Below, piece after piece: positions 7,761 to 15,986 of a stretch of 64,000 nucleotides of DNA. Numbering within the stretch: position 1 is the stretch's first letter; the number at the start of each line of letters is the position of its first letter. The DNA is from JANNBN01 sp031430595. Lineage in GTDB: Bacteria > Actinomycetota > Acidimicrobiia > Acidimicrobiales > JANYDT01. A model generated the notes under the pieces. That model did no database searches. It was not told the DNA's origin and was given only the letters and a program-made list of their open reading frames with translations. The stretch spans positions 62,001 through 126,000 of the forward strand of contig JANPBU010000043.1 in assembly GCA_031430595.1 (NCBI GenBank), in the 5' to 3' direction. The translations under genes were made by a program, and so were the position numbers.

Positions 7761-10250
7761 ATGGATGCAGAAACCGCAGTAATCAACGAGCGCTACGAAG
7801 TGGCTCTTAACCGGGTGCGGGTAACCACACTCACCGAAGACCTTCCCGCTTCTGACTTATTGCTTGATCGCGACGTAGTTTTCCGTGCCCTGAAGCCAGA
7901 ATTGACGACCGATCGTTCGTTCGTTGATCGCTTCCGTAAGCAGGTTCAGGCAGCTGCAAATCTCACCCACCCCAACATTGTGTCGGTGTTCGATTGGGGT
8001 CGCGAACGTGACGGTTTCGCTGACCGACCAGGGCCCGTTTACTTTGTGATCACCGAACGCAACCTTGGCCGTTCAGTGTGGAGTTACGTGAACGACAAGG
8101 GCCCGCTACCCATCGAACGTGTCATCCACATTTTGCTTGGGGTGACGAGTGCGGTTGGATACGCACACCGATCAGGCACCCTGCACGCTGGTCTTCGTCC
8201 TGAACTGGTTTCGGTTAGCCCAAACGGGTTGGTCAAAGTGTCTGACTTTGGGTTTCTTGAAGCGATTGGCTCGCTTGCTGCACTACCGGGCGCAACCGTC
8301 GACGACGTGCAATGGTTGGCCCCCGAGCTTGGCGCTGGCGAACTGCCCGACCACCGAACCGACGTATACGGCATTGGCCAACTCTGCTATTTCCTTGTCA
8401 CCGGACGCCTTCCGTATGCAGGCGACACCGTTGAAGAGGTACTGAAAAAGCAACAAACCGGGGTTCCGCCAGCACCTCGAAAGCTACGACCCGAACTGCC
8501 ACGGGCCCTCGAAGTGATTATCGGGCGTTGTTTGGCGAAACGCCCAGCCGACCGATTCGCTTCTGTGAACGAAGTTCGTGCCGCGTTGGTTCGTTTACAA
8601 GAAACCATGGGAGGCAGGGTCACCGGGTCACCATCAGCAGAACCCGGGATTGCGCGCAGCGACGCTCAGGTTCGCACCCGAGCCGACGAGTCTGAAGCCG
8701 CCCGCGCCCGCGCCGTGGCCGATGATGGCGAACCCGCCGGGCCAGACGAACCAACCCGAATTCACATACCGCCAGCACGTCCAGGCACCGGGCCTCTTCC
8801 GCTTAAACCGGTCGAAACCAAAGCCGTCGAGACAAAACCTGTGGCCGCAACACCTGTCGTTGCAAAACCTGTCGTCGCACCTCAGGTTCCGGTTCGCCCA
8901 ATCGCCACCCCTCCCGTTACTGCCCCTCCCGTTACTGCAGCCAAAGCACCAAGTCGGCCACCAACATTCGCGGCCGATCACGACGCCCCACCTTTCGATG
9001 AAGACGCCACCCGTCTGGCGGTTCCGGAGCCGAAACGAAACGGTAACCAACCGCCACGCCAGCCAGTTGAGCAACTCGACGACACGATGTTTGCACCGGT
9101 CAGGCGTCGACCATCGATTCGCGGTTGGATGATTCTTCTGGCCATGTTGGCGGTTCTGGCCGGGTTACTGGCCCTGCTGGCACAAACGTTGAAAGACAGC
9201 CGTTCCGAGGTGGTGACCGTACCAAACGTCATCAGCAAAACAACTGATGCAGCAACCGCAGAACTCACGAGCGTTGGGTTGCGAGTCGCAACAAAATACG
9301 AACCAAACACCCAGGTCAGCCGCGAAGTTGTGTTCGGCCAAAACCCCGAGCCGAATGCAGACGTTGCGGCCGGTGCCCTCATCACGCTCACGGTCAGTTC
9401 CGGTGACGGAATCTTGCGAGTACCCGATGTGGTCGGCCAAAGCGAAACCATCGCAACGGCAAGTCTTCGAAACGGTGGCTTCTCGGTGAAGGTAGAAACT
9501 AGGCCCGATGCAACTGCCGCCCCCGGAAATGTGATTGAACAGAACCCTCGTGGCGACACCGAAGCTCGAGCGGGTGATTCCGTAACGATCATTGTTGCGG
9601 CCCGAACAGGAACTGCAAAGATTCCGGAAGTTGCCGGGAAGTCGCCGCAGGAAGCAACCGTTGCGCTCACCAGCGAAGGGTTTCGAACCGTTCTACGCGA
9701 CGAGGCAAACTCAACCACAGAGAAGGGTTTAGTTACACGGACCGAGCCTGCTGCGGGTGTTGAAACCGATCGCAATACGGCCATCATCGTGTTCGTGTCA
9801 CGAGGGCCGGCAATTGAGGTTCCGAGTGTGTACGGCCAAAACGAGGCTGCCGCTACCGAAACACTCAAAGCGCTTGGTTTCGTGGTCGACCGACAAACCC
9901 GTTTCGTGACTAAACCGGGCGACGTTGGGGTGGTCATCGATCAAACCCCAAAGGGTGTTTCTGCCGTCGTCGGTTCGACGGTCAGTATCGTTGTGGGTGA
10001 ACTCGACCCGGCAAGCACCACGATTGCTTCGGAAGGCGGAACTGTGGTGCTTGTTACGACCACGACGCTTCCACCACCAAGCACAACCGTGGCACCTGTA
10101 ACCACGGTTGCCCCGGTAACAACGGTGGCAGCCCCAGAGCCCACCCAACCCCTCGCCACGACACCTCCGGTTACGGCGCCACCAGCCACAACACCTGCCG
10201 TTGAACCTACGCCGGCCCCAGTGCCAGTACCCGCTGTTAACGCGCAATAG
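7761..10250 (+). CDS. PASTA-domain kinase-like membrane protein, apparent pseudokinase
   Basis: An 829-residue PknB/StkP-type protein: N-terminal kinase fold (about 10-285), Pro/Ala/Val-rich linker, one membrane helix (about 452-475, WMILLAMLAVLAGLLALLAQ), four extracellular PASTA repeats (about 485-750) and a Thr/Pro-rich tail. Alignment by eye to PknB shows the catalytic residues are missing. There is no glycine-rich loop. The VAVK lysine is Arg42 (RDVVFRALKPEL), the alpha-C glutamate is Gln61 (FRKQVQ), and HRD is H142-A-G (LHAGLRPELV), which also loses the loop lysine and asparagine. DFG (162-164) and APE (187-189) remain. Phosphotransfer is therefore unlikely; sensing of muropeptide/lipid II by PASTA and scaffolding remain possible. 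It occupies the pknB position of the operon, and no pknA is present. Confidence 0.88.
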   Translation: MDAETAVINERYEVALNRVRVTTLTEDLPASDLLLDRDVVFRALKPELTTDRSFVDRFRKQVQAAANLTHPNIVSVFDWGRERDGFADRPGPVYFVITERNLGRSVWSYVNDKGPLPIERVIHILLGVTSAVGYAHRSGTLHAGLRPELVSVSPNGLVKVSDFGFLEAIGSLAALPGATVDDVQWLAPELGAGELPDHRTDVYGIGQLCYFLVTGRLPYAGDTVEEVLKKQQTGVPPAPRKLRPELPRALEVIIGRCLAKRPADRFASVNEVRAALVRLQETMGGRVTGSPSAEPGIARSDAQVRTRADESEAARARAVADDGEPAGPDEPTRIHIPPARPGTGPLPLKPVETKAVETKPVAATPVVAKPVVAPQVPVRPIATPPVTAPPVTAAKAPSRPPTFAADHDAPPFDEDATRLAVPEPKRNGNQPPRQPVEQLDDTMFAPVRRRPSIRGWMILLAMLAVLAGLLALLAQTLKDSRSEVVTVPNVISKTTDAATAELTSVGLRVATKYEPNTQVSREVVFGQNPEPNADVAAGALITLTVSSGDGILRVPDVVGQSETIATASLRNGGFSVKVETRPDATAAPGNVIEQNPRGDTEARAGDSVTIIVAARTGTAKIPEVAGKSPQEATVALTSEGFRTVLRDEANSTTEKGLVTRTEPAAGVETDRNTAIIVFVSRGPAIEVPSVYGQNEAAATETLKALGFVVDRQTRFVTKPGDVGVVIDQTPKGVSAVVGSTVSIVVGELDPASTTIASEGGTVVLVTTTTLPPPSTTVAPVTTVAPVTTVAAPEPTQPLATTPPVTAPPATTPAVEPTPAPVPVPAVNAQ

Positions 10251-10384
10251 ATCTCACACGGTGATGCGGGCGGGGTCTTGCGGGTCAGCACAAGTGTGTC
10301 CAATTTTTCGAACTGTCAACTTAGGTTGCGTTGCCGGTTTACAAACTCACCTACAGCGTGACCTAGTCGAACTAACCTACCCAT

Positions 10385-10726
10385 ATGGCAGAGAAGTCGA
10401 CAGGTCGGTTCACCCCTAAGAAAAGCGATGAACCAGTTCGCGTTGTTAAGGCAGACGACGGCGAACCGGTTGTTCCGGCGTATCAACAGTCGGGCCGTTA
10501 CACCGCCCCAACCAGTCGCTCAGCCGCCGCGGCACAGGCCGATTTCGACACCGAAAGTGCCCCATGGGTGGCTTGGCTGATGTTCGCATTCTTCGCGGTT
10601 GGCCTTGTCATCATCATGTCTAACTACATGTTCAGTTTCCTGCCGAGCAGCCCGAACAATTGGTACCTTTTAGGTGGCCTCAGCGCCATGATCGCCGGTT
10701 TCATCACCGCCACCCGCCTGAAGTAG
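10385..10726 (+). CDS. crgA: Cell division protein CrgA
   Basis: A 113-residue protein with a hydrophilic N-terminal half and two closely spaced membrane helices (about 58-79 and 89-108). It carries the CrgA signature (WVAWLMFAFFAVGLVIIMSN, then NNWYLLGG and the ending TATRLK). In mycobacteria and Streptomyces CrgA binds FtsZ, FtsI and FtsQ at the septum and coordinates division with peptidoglycan synthesis. It lies downstream of the cell-wall operon on the same strand but 134 bases away, so it may have its own promoter. CrgA next to the pknB cluster is conserved actinobacterial synteny. Confidence 0.93.
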   Translation: MAEKSTGRFTPKKSDEPVRVVKADDGEPVVPAYQQSGRYTAPTSRSAAAAQADFDTESAPWVAWLMFAFFAVGLVIIMSNYMFSFLPSSPNNWYLLGGLSAMIAGFITATRLK

Positions 10727-10819
10727 TCACCCGCTTGAACTCGCGACCGTGAAATGGTGAGCCCGGAATAGTGAACATGGGGTGAACAGCGAATCACATC
10801 GCTGTGATACTCCCCAGAG

Positions 10820-10828
10820 TTATCCACA
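10820..10828 (+). promoter_or_regulatory. Perfect DnaA box outside oriC
   Basis: The exact nine-base consensus TTATCCACA lies in the 146-base gap between crgA and the convergent zinc-ribbon gene. It is about 53 kb from the candidate origin. A single box can act as a DnaA-dependent regulatory or titration site, or be chance. Confidence 0.4.
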
Positions 10829-10872
10829 TGGTGTGGAAATCTAGGTCCCTTGCCCAAGAGGCGGTCCGGGCG

Positions 10873-11121
10873 CTACTCAATCAGCGGCGCAACAAGATCC
10901 ATCTCGTCCATACAGTGACGAGGCGGCACGGGGTCTTGGTTTGCAGCCTTCACCATGCGAATCTCGGCACCACACGACGGGCACCGGTACCGAAGGTTCA
11001 CCCGACGTAGTTCGCCATCGGGGGGAGGTGCAGGAACTGGCCTGGCCAAGCCGCCAATCATGACCAAGCCAATTTTCATAAAGAGGTATATCGCAGCGGC
11101 TGCGACAATCAGGCGGATCAC
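10873..11121 (-). CDS. Small membrane protein with a zinc-ribbon-like motif
   Basis: An 82-residue protein with an N-terminal membrane helix (about residues 2-23, LIVAAAAIYLFMKIGLVMIG) and a proline-rich linker. The soluble end carries YRCPSCGAEIRM and a later Cys-containing PPRHCMDEMD, a C-x2-C plus H-C arrangement that could bind zinc. It begins with GTG. It converges on crgA and is separated from the thiolase gene by a short hairpin. I do not know a named family; similar small proteins are found near crgA in related organisms only to my impression, not checked. Confidence 0.65.
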   Translation of the reverse strand: MIRLIVAAAAIYLFMKIGLVMIGGLARPVPAPPPDGELRRVNLRYRCPSCGAEIRMVKAANQDPVPPRHCMDEMDLVAPLIE

Positions 11122-11130
11122 ACAGATGAT

Positions 11131-11150
11131 GTTACCGAGCCACCGGTAAC
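11131..11150 (-). terminator. Short intergenic hairpin downstream of the thiolase gene
   Basis: GTTACCG and CGGTAAC form perfect 7-bp arms around a 6-base loop, 20 bases beyond the thiolase stop and 10 bases before the next gene on the same strand. No U-run follows, so it may be a weak terminator or an mRNA stabilising hairpin. Confidence 0.35.
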
Positions 11151-11169
11151 AACCTGTCCACCAACGTAC

Positions 11170-12333
11170 TTAGATACGTTCGATAATCGTGGCGTTTGCC
11201 AAACCGCCACCTTCACACATGGTCTGTAGGCCATAGCGGCCACCCGTGCGTTCCAGTTCGTTCAGCATGGTTGCCATCAACCGAGCACCTGAACCACCAA
11301 GTGGATGGCCGAGGGCAATCGCTCCGCCGTTCACGTTGGTCTTCTCAAGTGGCATACCCAATTCTTTTGCCCAAGCCAAAACCACCGGTGCAAAGGCCTC
11401 GTTCACTTCGAATAGATCAATGTCTTCCTTCTTGATACCTGACTTCTCAAGAACCTTCGCAGTCGATGGAATCGGGCCGGTCAACATGGTTACCGGGTCA
11501 ACACCAGCAAGCGCAAAGCTGTGGAAACGTGCCCGTGGACGTAGACCTAGTTTGGCGGCCATCTCTTCGCTCATGATGAGCACCGCAGCGGCACCGTCAG
11601 TAATTTGCGAGGAGTTTGCGGCCGTGATGCGACCTTCAGGAAGGAACGCTGGCTTAAGTTTGGCCAGTGTTTCCATGCTCGACTCCGGGCGAATGCCCTC
11701 GTCGGTCAACATCATGTTGCCGTCAACGTCGAGTACACCAACAATCTCGTTTTGGAAGCGTCCTTCAGTGGTCGCCTGTGCGGCACGACGGTGCGACTCA
11801 ACCGAGAATGCGTCGCAGTCTTCACGGGTGATGCCCCACTTGTCGGCGATCATTTCGGCGCCAATACCTTGCGACTGCAGCCCACCAACGGGCGCGTAAC
11901 GGTCGGTGATGCTCTTCGAGAACGGGTAGCCAAGCTCTTTCACGGCCAAGGTTGCGCCCATTGGAATACGTGACATCACTTCGACGCCGGCCGCGATCGC
12001 AATGTCGTAAGCACCGGCCATTACGCCCTGAGCGGCAAAGTGGGCAGCTTGTTGCGATGAACCACATTGGCGATCAACAGTGGTTGCCGGTACCGATTCA
12101 GGGTATCCGGCAGCCAACACAGCGTTTCGGCCGATGTTAAGACCCTGTTCGCCAGCTTGCATGACGCAACCCATGATGACGTCATCAATCAACGCCGGAT
12201 CAAGATTGTTTCGTTCGACCAAGGCCCTGAGAGTGACGGCGGCCAGTTCGACCGGATGCCATTCACGTAGCTTTCCGTTACGACGGCCAAGGGGGGTGCG
12301 GACAGCATCGACGATCACAGCAGTGCGTGCCAT
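11170..12333 (-). CDS. Thiolase (acetyl-CoA C-acyltransferase)
   Basis: A 387-residue thiolase, which cleaves 3-ketoacyl-CoA or condenses two acyl-CoAs. The nucleophile cysteine is in VDRQCGSSQQAA (about residue 87). The C-terminal catalytic histidine and cysteine lie in GHPLGGSGAR and CEGGG. Length is normal for the family. ATG 12333 is preferred because GGAG sits eight bases upstream; GTG 12342 is too close to it. It stands alone, without beta-oxidation partners next to it, so degradative FadA and biosynthetic AtoB types cannot be separated. Confidence 0.93.
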   Translation of the reverse strand: MARTAVIVDAVRTPLGRRNGKLREWHPVELAAVTLRALVERNNLDPALIDDVIMGCVMQAGEQGLNIGRNAVLAAGYPESVPATTVDRQCGSSQQAAHFAAQGVMAGAYDIAIAAGVEVMSRIPMGATLAVKELGYPFSKSITDRYAPVGGLQSQGIGAEMIADKWGITREDCDAFSVESHRRAAQATTEGRFQNEIVGVLDVDGNMMLTDEGIRPESSMETLAKLKPAFLPEGRITAANSSQITDGAAAVLIMSEEMAAKLGLRPRARFHSFALAGVDPVTMLTGPIPSTAKVLEKSGIKKEDIDLFEVNEAFAPVVLAWAKELGMPLEKTNVNGGAIALGHPLGGSGARLMATMLNELERTGGRYGLQTMCEGGGLANATIIERI

Positions 12334-12471
12334 TGAGGTCACTCCTAAAGAAAAGGTTCGGCCTCTCTAGACCGGTGGGTCAATTCTTCCACGGCTGAGC
12401 ACTGAGACACCACTTCGAAGCACTTCATCGACCAAACCTCACCTTCCACGCCCAAATTACACGCCCAAATT

Positions 12472-12575
12472 CCACGCCCAAAACACCCAAAACTGGTCAG
12501 GAAATCGTTGCTTTCGGGCCTGTACTGGGTGTTTTGGGCGTCAGGATGGGTGTTTTGGGCGTCAGGATGGGTGTT
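12472..12575. repeat. Intergenic repeat cluster with long inverted and 21-bp direct repeats
   Basis: A motif cgcccaaaacaccca (12476-12490 approximately) is followed after about 35 bases by its exact inverse tgggtgttttgggcg (12526-12540). That inverse begins a 21-base direct repeat at 12526, 12547 and (partly) 12568. Shorter copies of acgcccaaat lie just before it. The cluster fills the gap between the thiolase and the GNAT-Sua5 genes and covers the last codons of the latter. Transcribed, the arms would form a 15-bp stem. It may be a terminator or a dispersed repeat element. Confidence 0.75.
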
Positions 12576-13989
12576 GCGGTCGGGGTGCAGCAGCGCGTCC
12601 AAGGCGATCAATTAACGCACCCCCGAGGTTCCCATCGGCCGGAATGACAACCATGAGGAGATCGAATCCAGTTACGTCCGCATCTCTGAGGCGTGAGTAC
12701 AGCAAGGGGGCAACCGTGTCAGCGGTGTACGGGTGCACTGTTGGCAAAGCGGTCGCCATCGTCGGACACGTGTTGGTTGGGCCGAAGTAACCGACGTTCG
12801 ACCAACCAGGCGGAACCGGATCACCGACTTCAACGCGACTGACAGCGGCTCGGGGCGCATAGTGGCTTGCCATCATTCCCGGTGCGCGGCTCGGACCCGT
12901 TGACGTGACCTCGACTGGTCGACCGATGACAGCTTCGATTTGTTCGGCACTTATCGCACCCGGTCGCAACATTTGAGCTCGACCATCGACCAGTTCAAGG
13001 ATGGTTGACTCGACCCCAATAGAACATGGTCCACCGTCAAGAACGTAGTCACACAGACCATCAGCGCACACATGGTCGGCTGATGTTGGGCTTACCCCAC
13101 CAAACCTGTTAGCCGAAGGGGCGACCACACCAGCACCCTCTCCGAGCATTGCGATCATCGCTAACGCCAGCGGATGCCGGGGAACCCGAAGCGCAACGGT
13201 ATTGCGACCTCCGGTCACCTCGTCGAGCACGTGTGGTTGCCGTGGCAGCACAAGGGTAAGCGGACCCGGCCAAAACACTGAGGCAAGAGCTTTTGCGTCG
13301 TCAGTCGCGATAGCCCATGTTTCAAGATGTTTTCCGGAAGCAATATGAACAATGAGCGGGTGATCGACTGGGCGACCCTTGCGAGCAAACACACTTCGAA
13401 CCGCAACCGGATTACTAGCGTCAGCCGCAAGGCCATAGACGGTCTCGGTAGGCATACCTACTAAACCACCGGCGTCAAGCACCATCGCTGCCTCCACGAT
13501 GACATCGCCATCTGGCCCCGGTCTGCTCATCACAATCGGGTTTGGGCTTATGGGTGAGGCATTGGGATACTTCGAATTCGGGTCAACACAAAACCCCATG
13601 CGCGCGTACAGCCTGACTAGGTCTGGTTGGTACAGACTGACAGCCAACAGCGATTCATGCGGAATACATTTCATGAGTTGGTTCGAAACGTCGGTCTTGC
13701 GATAGTCGCGCCGGACAGCAAGCTTCGTTATCTCGGAAGGCCCCAAACCATCGGCCAACGTCACGGTTACTGTGCCAACAATCTCGTCGTCGTCGGTCGC
13801 CGCGACCCAAGTTGTTGCACCCTCTCGGTCGATGAGCTTGTCGAGATCATCAGTAGAAAAACGATGGCCGCTTGATCTCGGGTCAACGACATCAGCCCAC
13901 ACCTCGTGAATGAGATGAACGACAGCACCTCGTTCATCACCACGGGCCTCGCGCACTTGTATCAACGTCGTCGTTTCGCGAGAAGGCAC
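12562..13989 (-). CDS. GNAT-like domain fused to threonylcarbamoyl-AMP synthase (TsaC/Sua5)
   Basis: A 475-residue two-domain protein starting at GTG. Residues about 1-155 resemble a GNAT N-acyltransferase (VGTVTVTLADG, SEITKLAVRRDYRK, VRLYARMGF), but the acyl-CoA pyrophosphate loop lacks the usual R-x-x-G-x-G glycines. Residues about 160-345 are the YrdC/TsaC domain (GLVGMPTETVYGLAADA, KGRPVDHPLIVHI, RVPRHPLAL, APSANRFGGVSPT, GVESTIL). The rest is the Sua5-type C-terminal domain (SRAPGMMASHYAPRA linker). TsaC makes threonylcarbamoyl-AMP from Thr, bicarbonate and ATP for the t6A37 tRNA modification. The fusion is in one unbroken frame. No tsaB/D/E lies nearby in this window. Confidence 0.88.
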   Translation of the reverse strand: MPSRETTTLIQVREARGDERGAVVHLIHEVWADVVDPRSSGHRFSTDDLDKLIDREGATTWVAATDDDEIVGTVTVTLADGLGPSEITKLAVRRDYRKTDVSNQLMKCIPHESLLAVSLYQPDLVRLYARMGFCVDPNSKYPNASPISPNPIVMSRPGPDGDVIVEAAMVLDAGGLVGMPTETVYGLAADASNPVAVRSVFARKGRPVDHPLIVHIASGKHLETWAIATDDAKALASVFWPGPLTLVLPRQPHVLDEVTGGRNTVALRVPRHPLALAMIAMLGEGAGVVAPSANRFGGVSPTSADHVCADGLCDYVLDGGPCSIGVESTILELVDGRAQMLRPGAISAEQIEAVIGRPVEVTSTGPSRAPGMMASHYAPRAAVSRVEVGDPVPPGWSNVGYFGPTNTCPTMATALPTVHPYTADTVAPLLYSRLRDADVTGFDLLMVVIPADGNLGGALIDRLGRAAAPRPQHPS

Positions 13990-14086
13990 TAGTAAAGGTT
14001 AATCGCACCCCCGCCAGAACGCTTTCGGTTCGCAGCTCACTCAGCATGCCGAGGAGGCAGCCGCTTCCTGCTTCATTGGCGGTTTA

Positions 14087-14305
14087 TCAGTTGACTAGCT
14101 GGTGGGCGCGTTGGAACGAAACGCCAAGAAGCGTGCCGATGTCTCGCAACGGTATTCCTGCTGAGGCAAGGTCGGCGGCGAGTTCGCGTGTTGCACCCGA
14201 GTCCAGCGGGGATGTTGTCACTCGGGAGTTCGCGACTGTAAGCCGCAAATGCACTGGGTGGTTTGGTCGACACTCGCCAACTAAGTTCAACCGTATGAAG
14301 AACAT
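14087..14305 (-). CDS. Small helix-turn-helix protein, HicB/antitoxin-like tail
   Basis: A protein of up to 72 residues whose C-terminal half reads ATRELAADLASAGIPLRDIG followed by TLLGVSFQRAHQLV, a convincing helix-turn-helix of the sort found in actinobacterial antitoxins and small regulators. The N-terminus is uncertain: ATG 14305 would overlap the start of the opposite thioesterase gene by 11 bases, and an internal GTG gives about 55 residues. No toxin partner adjoins it. It could also regulate the divergent thioesterase gene. Confidence 0.5.
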   Translation of the reverse strand: MFFIRLNLVGECRPNHPVHLRLTVANSRVTTSPLDSGATRELAADLASAGIPLRDIGTLLGVSFQRAHQLVN

Positions 14306-14750
14306 GGATCGGTGGTTGGGCGACGGGGGCATGGCCATCATTGGTGCGATCGGGGCATCGATTGATACCTATGGCATTGAAGACGACCCGCTCGTGCGAG
14401 ACCATGGGTGGGCCAACGGAACCTGGGCTCCAACGGCGTTGGCAAGTAATCCGCACGGGATAGTTCAGGCCGGTGTGCACGCCGTGCTTCACGATGCCCT
14501 GATGAACTTTGCGATCAACACGGCCTGCAACGGCAAAGACCGCACCCGGGCAACCCTTGAAATGAAAACCGAAACTATGAGGGTTGCGAACGTCGGCGAA
14601 ACCTTCACCCTTCGCGGCGATGTCGTGCGTATGGCGAAACAGGTCGCATACGCCGAAGCCCGTGTAACCGACAGCCAGGGTGGGCTCGTCAGTCGATCGA
14701 CCGGCACGTTTCTGCTGCAGCGAGAAGACCAAAAACCGACAGTCAGCTAA
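14295..14750 (+). CDS. PaaI-type hot-dog thioesterase
   Basis: A 151-residue single hot-dog fold protein (start MKNMDRWLGDGGMAIIGAIG). The helix region contains NPHGIVQAGVHAVLHDALMN, matching the N-x-x-G-x-(V)-x-x-G...D pattern of PaaI-like acyl-CoA thioesterases, followed by the strands RATLEMKTETMRV and GETFTLRGDV. A longer upstream frame exists to 14046, but its extra residues look like antisense of the HTH gene, so the internal ATG is chosen. Substrate unknown; a CoA-thioester is likely from the family. Confidence 0.8.
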   Translation: MKNMDRWLGDGGMAIIGAIGASIDTYGIEDDPLVRDHGWANGTWAPTALASNPHGIVQAGVHAVLHDALMNFAINTACNGKDRTRATLEMKTETMRVANVGETFTLRGDVVRMAKQVAYAEARVTDSQGGLVSRSTGTFLLQREDQKPTVS

Positions 14751-14827
14751 ACCCGACAAAGTTGATCGGGTTTATCGGCTATGTTGTCTCCACCTTCACT
14801 TCGCTTGCTTCCAAAAGGGGAATTTCA

Positions 14828-15463
14828 ATGACGCTTCGACTCGGTGACATCGCTCCAGACTTCACAGCCGCAACAACTCAGGGTGACATCAATTTCCATG
14901 AATGGTTGGGCGACAGTTGGGGTGTGCTGTTCAGCCACCCGAAAGACTTCACGCCGGTGTGCACCACCGAATTGGGTCGGGTCGCAAAACTTTCTGGTGA
15001 GTTTGCCAAGCGCAACACCAAGGTCATTGGCTTGTCAGTCGACCCGGTCGCTAGCCATCTCGAATGGGAAAAAGACATCGCCGAAACTCAAGGCACGCCG
15101 GTAAACTTCCCGATGATCGGCGACTCAGACAAGAAGGTTTCTGACCTGTACGACATGATTCACCCAAACGCCTCCGACACCTTCACTGTACGTAGCGTCT
15201 TCGTAATCGGGCCAGACAAGAAGGTCAAGTTACAAATCACGTATCCAGCATCAACGGGTCGTAACTTCGACGAAATCCTTCGGGTCATCGACTCATTGCA
15301 GCTCACCGCCAAGTTCAAGGTTGCTACCCCGGTTGACTGGAAAGATGGCGATGACGTCATCATCGGGGCTGCAGTCACCAACGAAGAAGCGGCCGAGTTG
15401 TTCCCACAGGGTTGGACCACCGTTAAGCCCTACCTCCGAGTCTTAGCTCAGCCAGGAAAATAG
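14828..15463 (+). CDS. 1-Cys peroxiredoxin (Prx6 family)
   Basis: A 211-residue peroxidase reducing H2O2 and alkyl hydroperoxides. The peroxidatic cysteine sits in DFTPVCTTELGRV, preceded by the LFSHPKDFTP loop. The protein has the long C-terminal arm (VATPVDWKDGDDVIIG) typical of Prx6-type enzymes, and no resolving CP motif in the C-terminus. The ATG at 14828 has AGGGG nine bases upstream; an upstream in-frame ATG at 14762 lacks one. It appears to be a single-gene unit. The electron donor cannot be told from sequence. Confidence 0.93.
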   Translation: MTLRLGDIAPDFTAATTQGDINFHEWLGDSWGVLFSHPKDFTPVCTTELGRVAKLSGEFAKRNTKVIGLSVDPVASHLEWEKDIAETQGTPVNFPMIGDSDKKVSDLYDMIHPNASDTFTVRSVFVIGPDKKVKLQITYPASTGRNFDEILRVIDSLQLTAKFKVATPVDWKDGDDVIIGAAVTNEEAAELFPQGWTTVKPYLRVLAQPGK

Positions 15464-15986
15464 GTTCTTTTCAACAAAATAGTTAGTGTGTCTTGCGTCA
15501 CGAAGATGCATACTTATCCCAGTCCTGGTTACAGCTCTTAACATCTGTAGCCATACGCCGGCGGCCTGTCATCTACTCCGGGGGGAGGGTGACTGGCCGC
15601 CGCTGCGCGTCATATGCATAGGGGAACGCAGCAACCGACACCGCCGCATCGCGACCTGGCACAACGATGATCACTGGCGCCTGGAAGACCGTCAGGCCAC
15701 CCGCAACATGGTTGTCGTTTCAATCAGCTCGATGGCACGTCGATAGTCGACCTCAATTGGGTGGAGGATCGTAAACCGAGCGCTAGTCACCAACGTTAAG
15801 AATCACACCTCGGCAGCCGGACCAAGGCGATCCTCAATCAGTCAGGCGGCTTAACGGCTTCCGCCTGGAGGCCAAGACGAGACTCGATCCTTCACGAGTG
15901 CTCAACCAAGCAACAGAAAAATCGTAGTGATCGGCTCTTACCTAGACGAAAACCGACCGATTCCATCTACTTGACCGACGGAGTGA
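15464..15986. other. Gene-poor stretch upstream of the ATPase fragment
   Basis: About 520 bases without a convincing gene. It has a hairpin with 7-bp arms (GGCGGCC 15560-15566 / GGCCGCC 15595-15601) that might end the peroxiredoxin transcript. Only short frames with no family resemblance occur. Because the following gene has lost its N-terminal half, part of this stretch may be decayed ATPase sequence, but no recognisable Walker motif survives. Confidence 0.4.

Noticed and set aside
8978..9937. 319-residue minus-strand frame under the PASTA domains
   Set aside because: Antisense of a well-supported coding region; Ser/Thr/Val rich low-complexity product.
15486..15746. 86-residue frame downstream of the peroxiredoxin
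   Set aside because: No ribosome site, no family resemblance, Cys/His/Arg-rich random composition.
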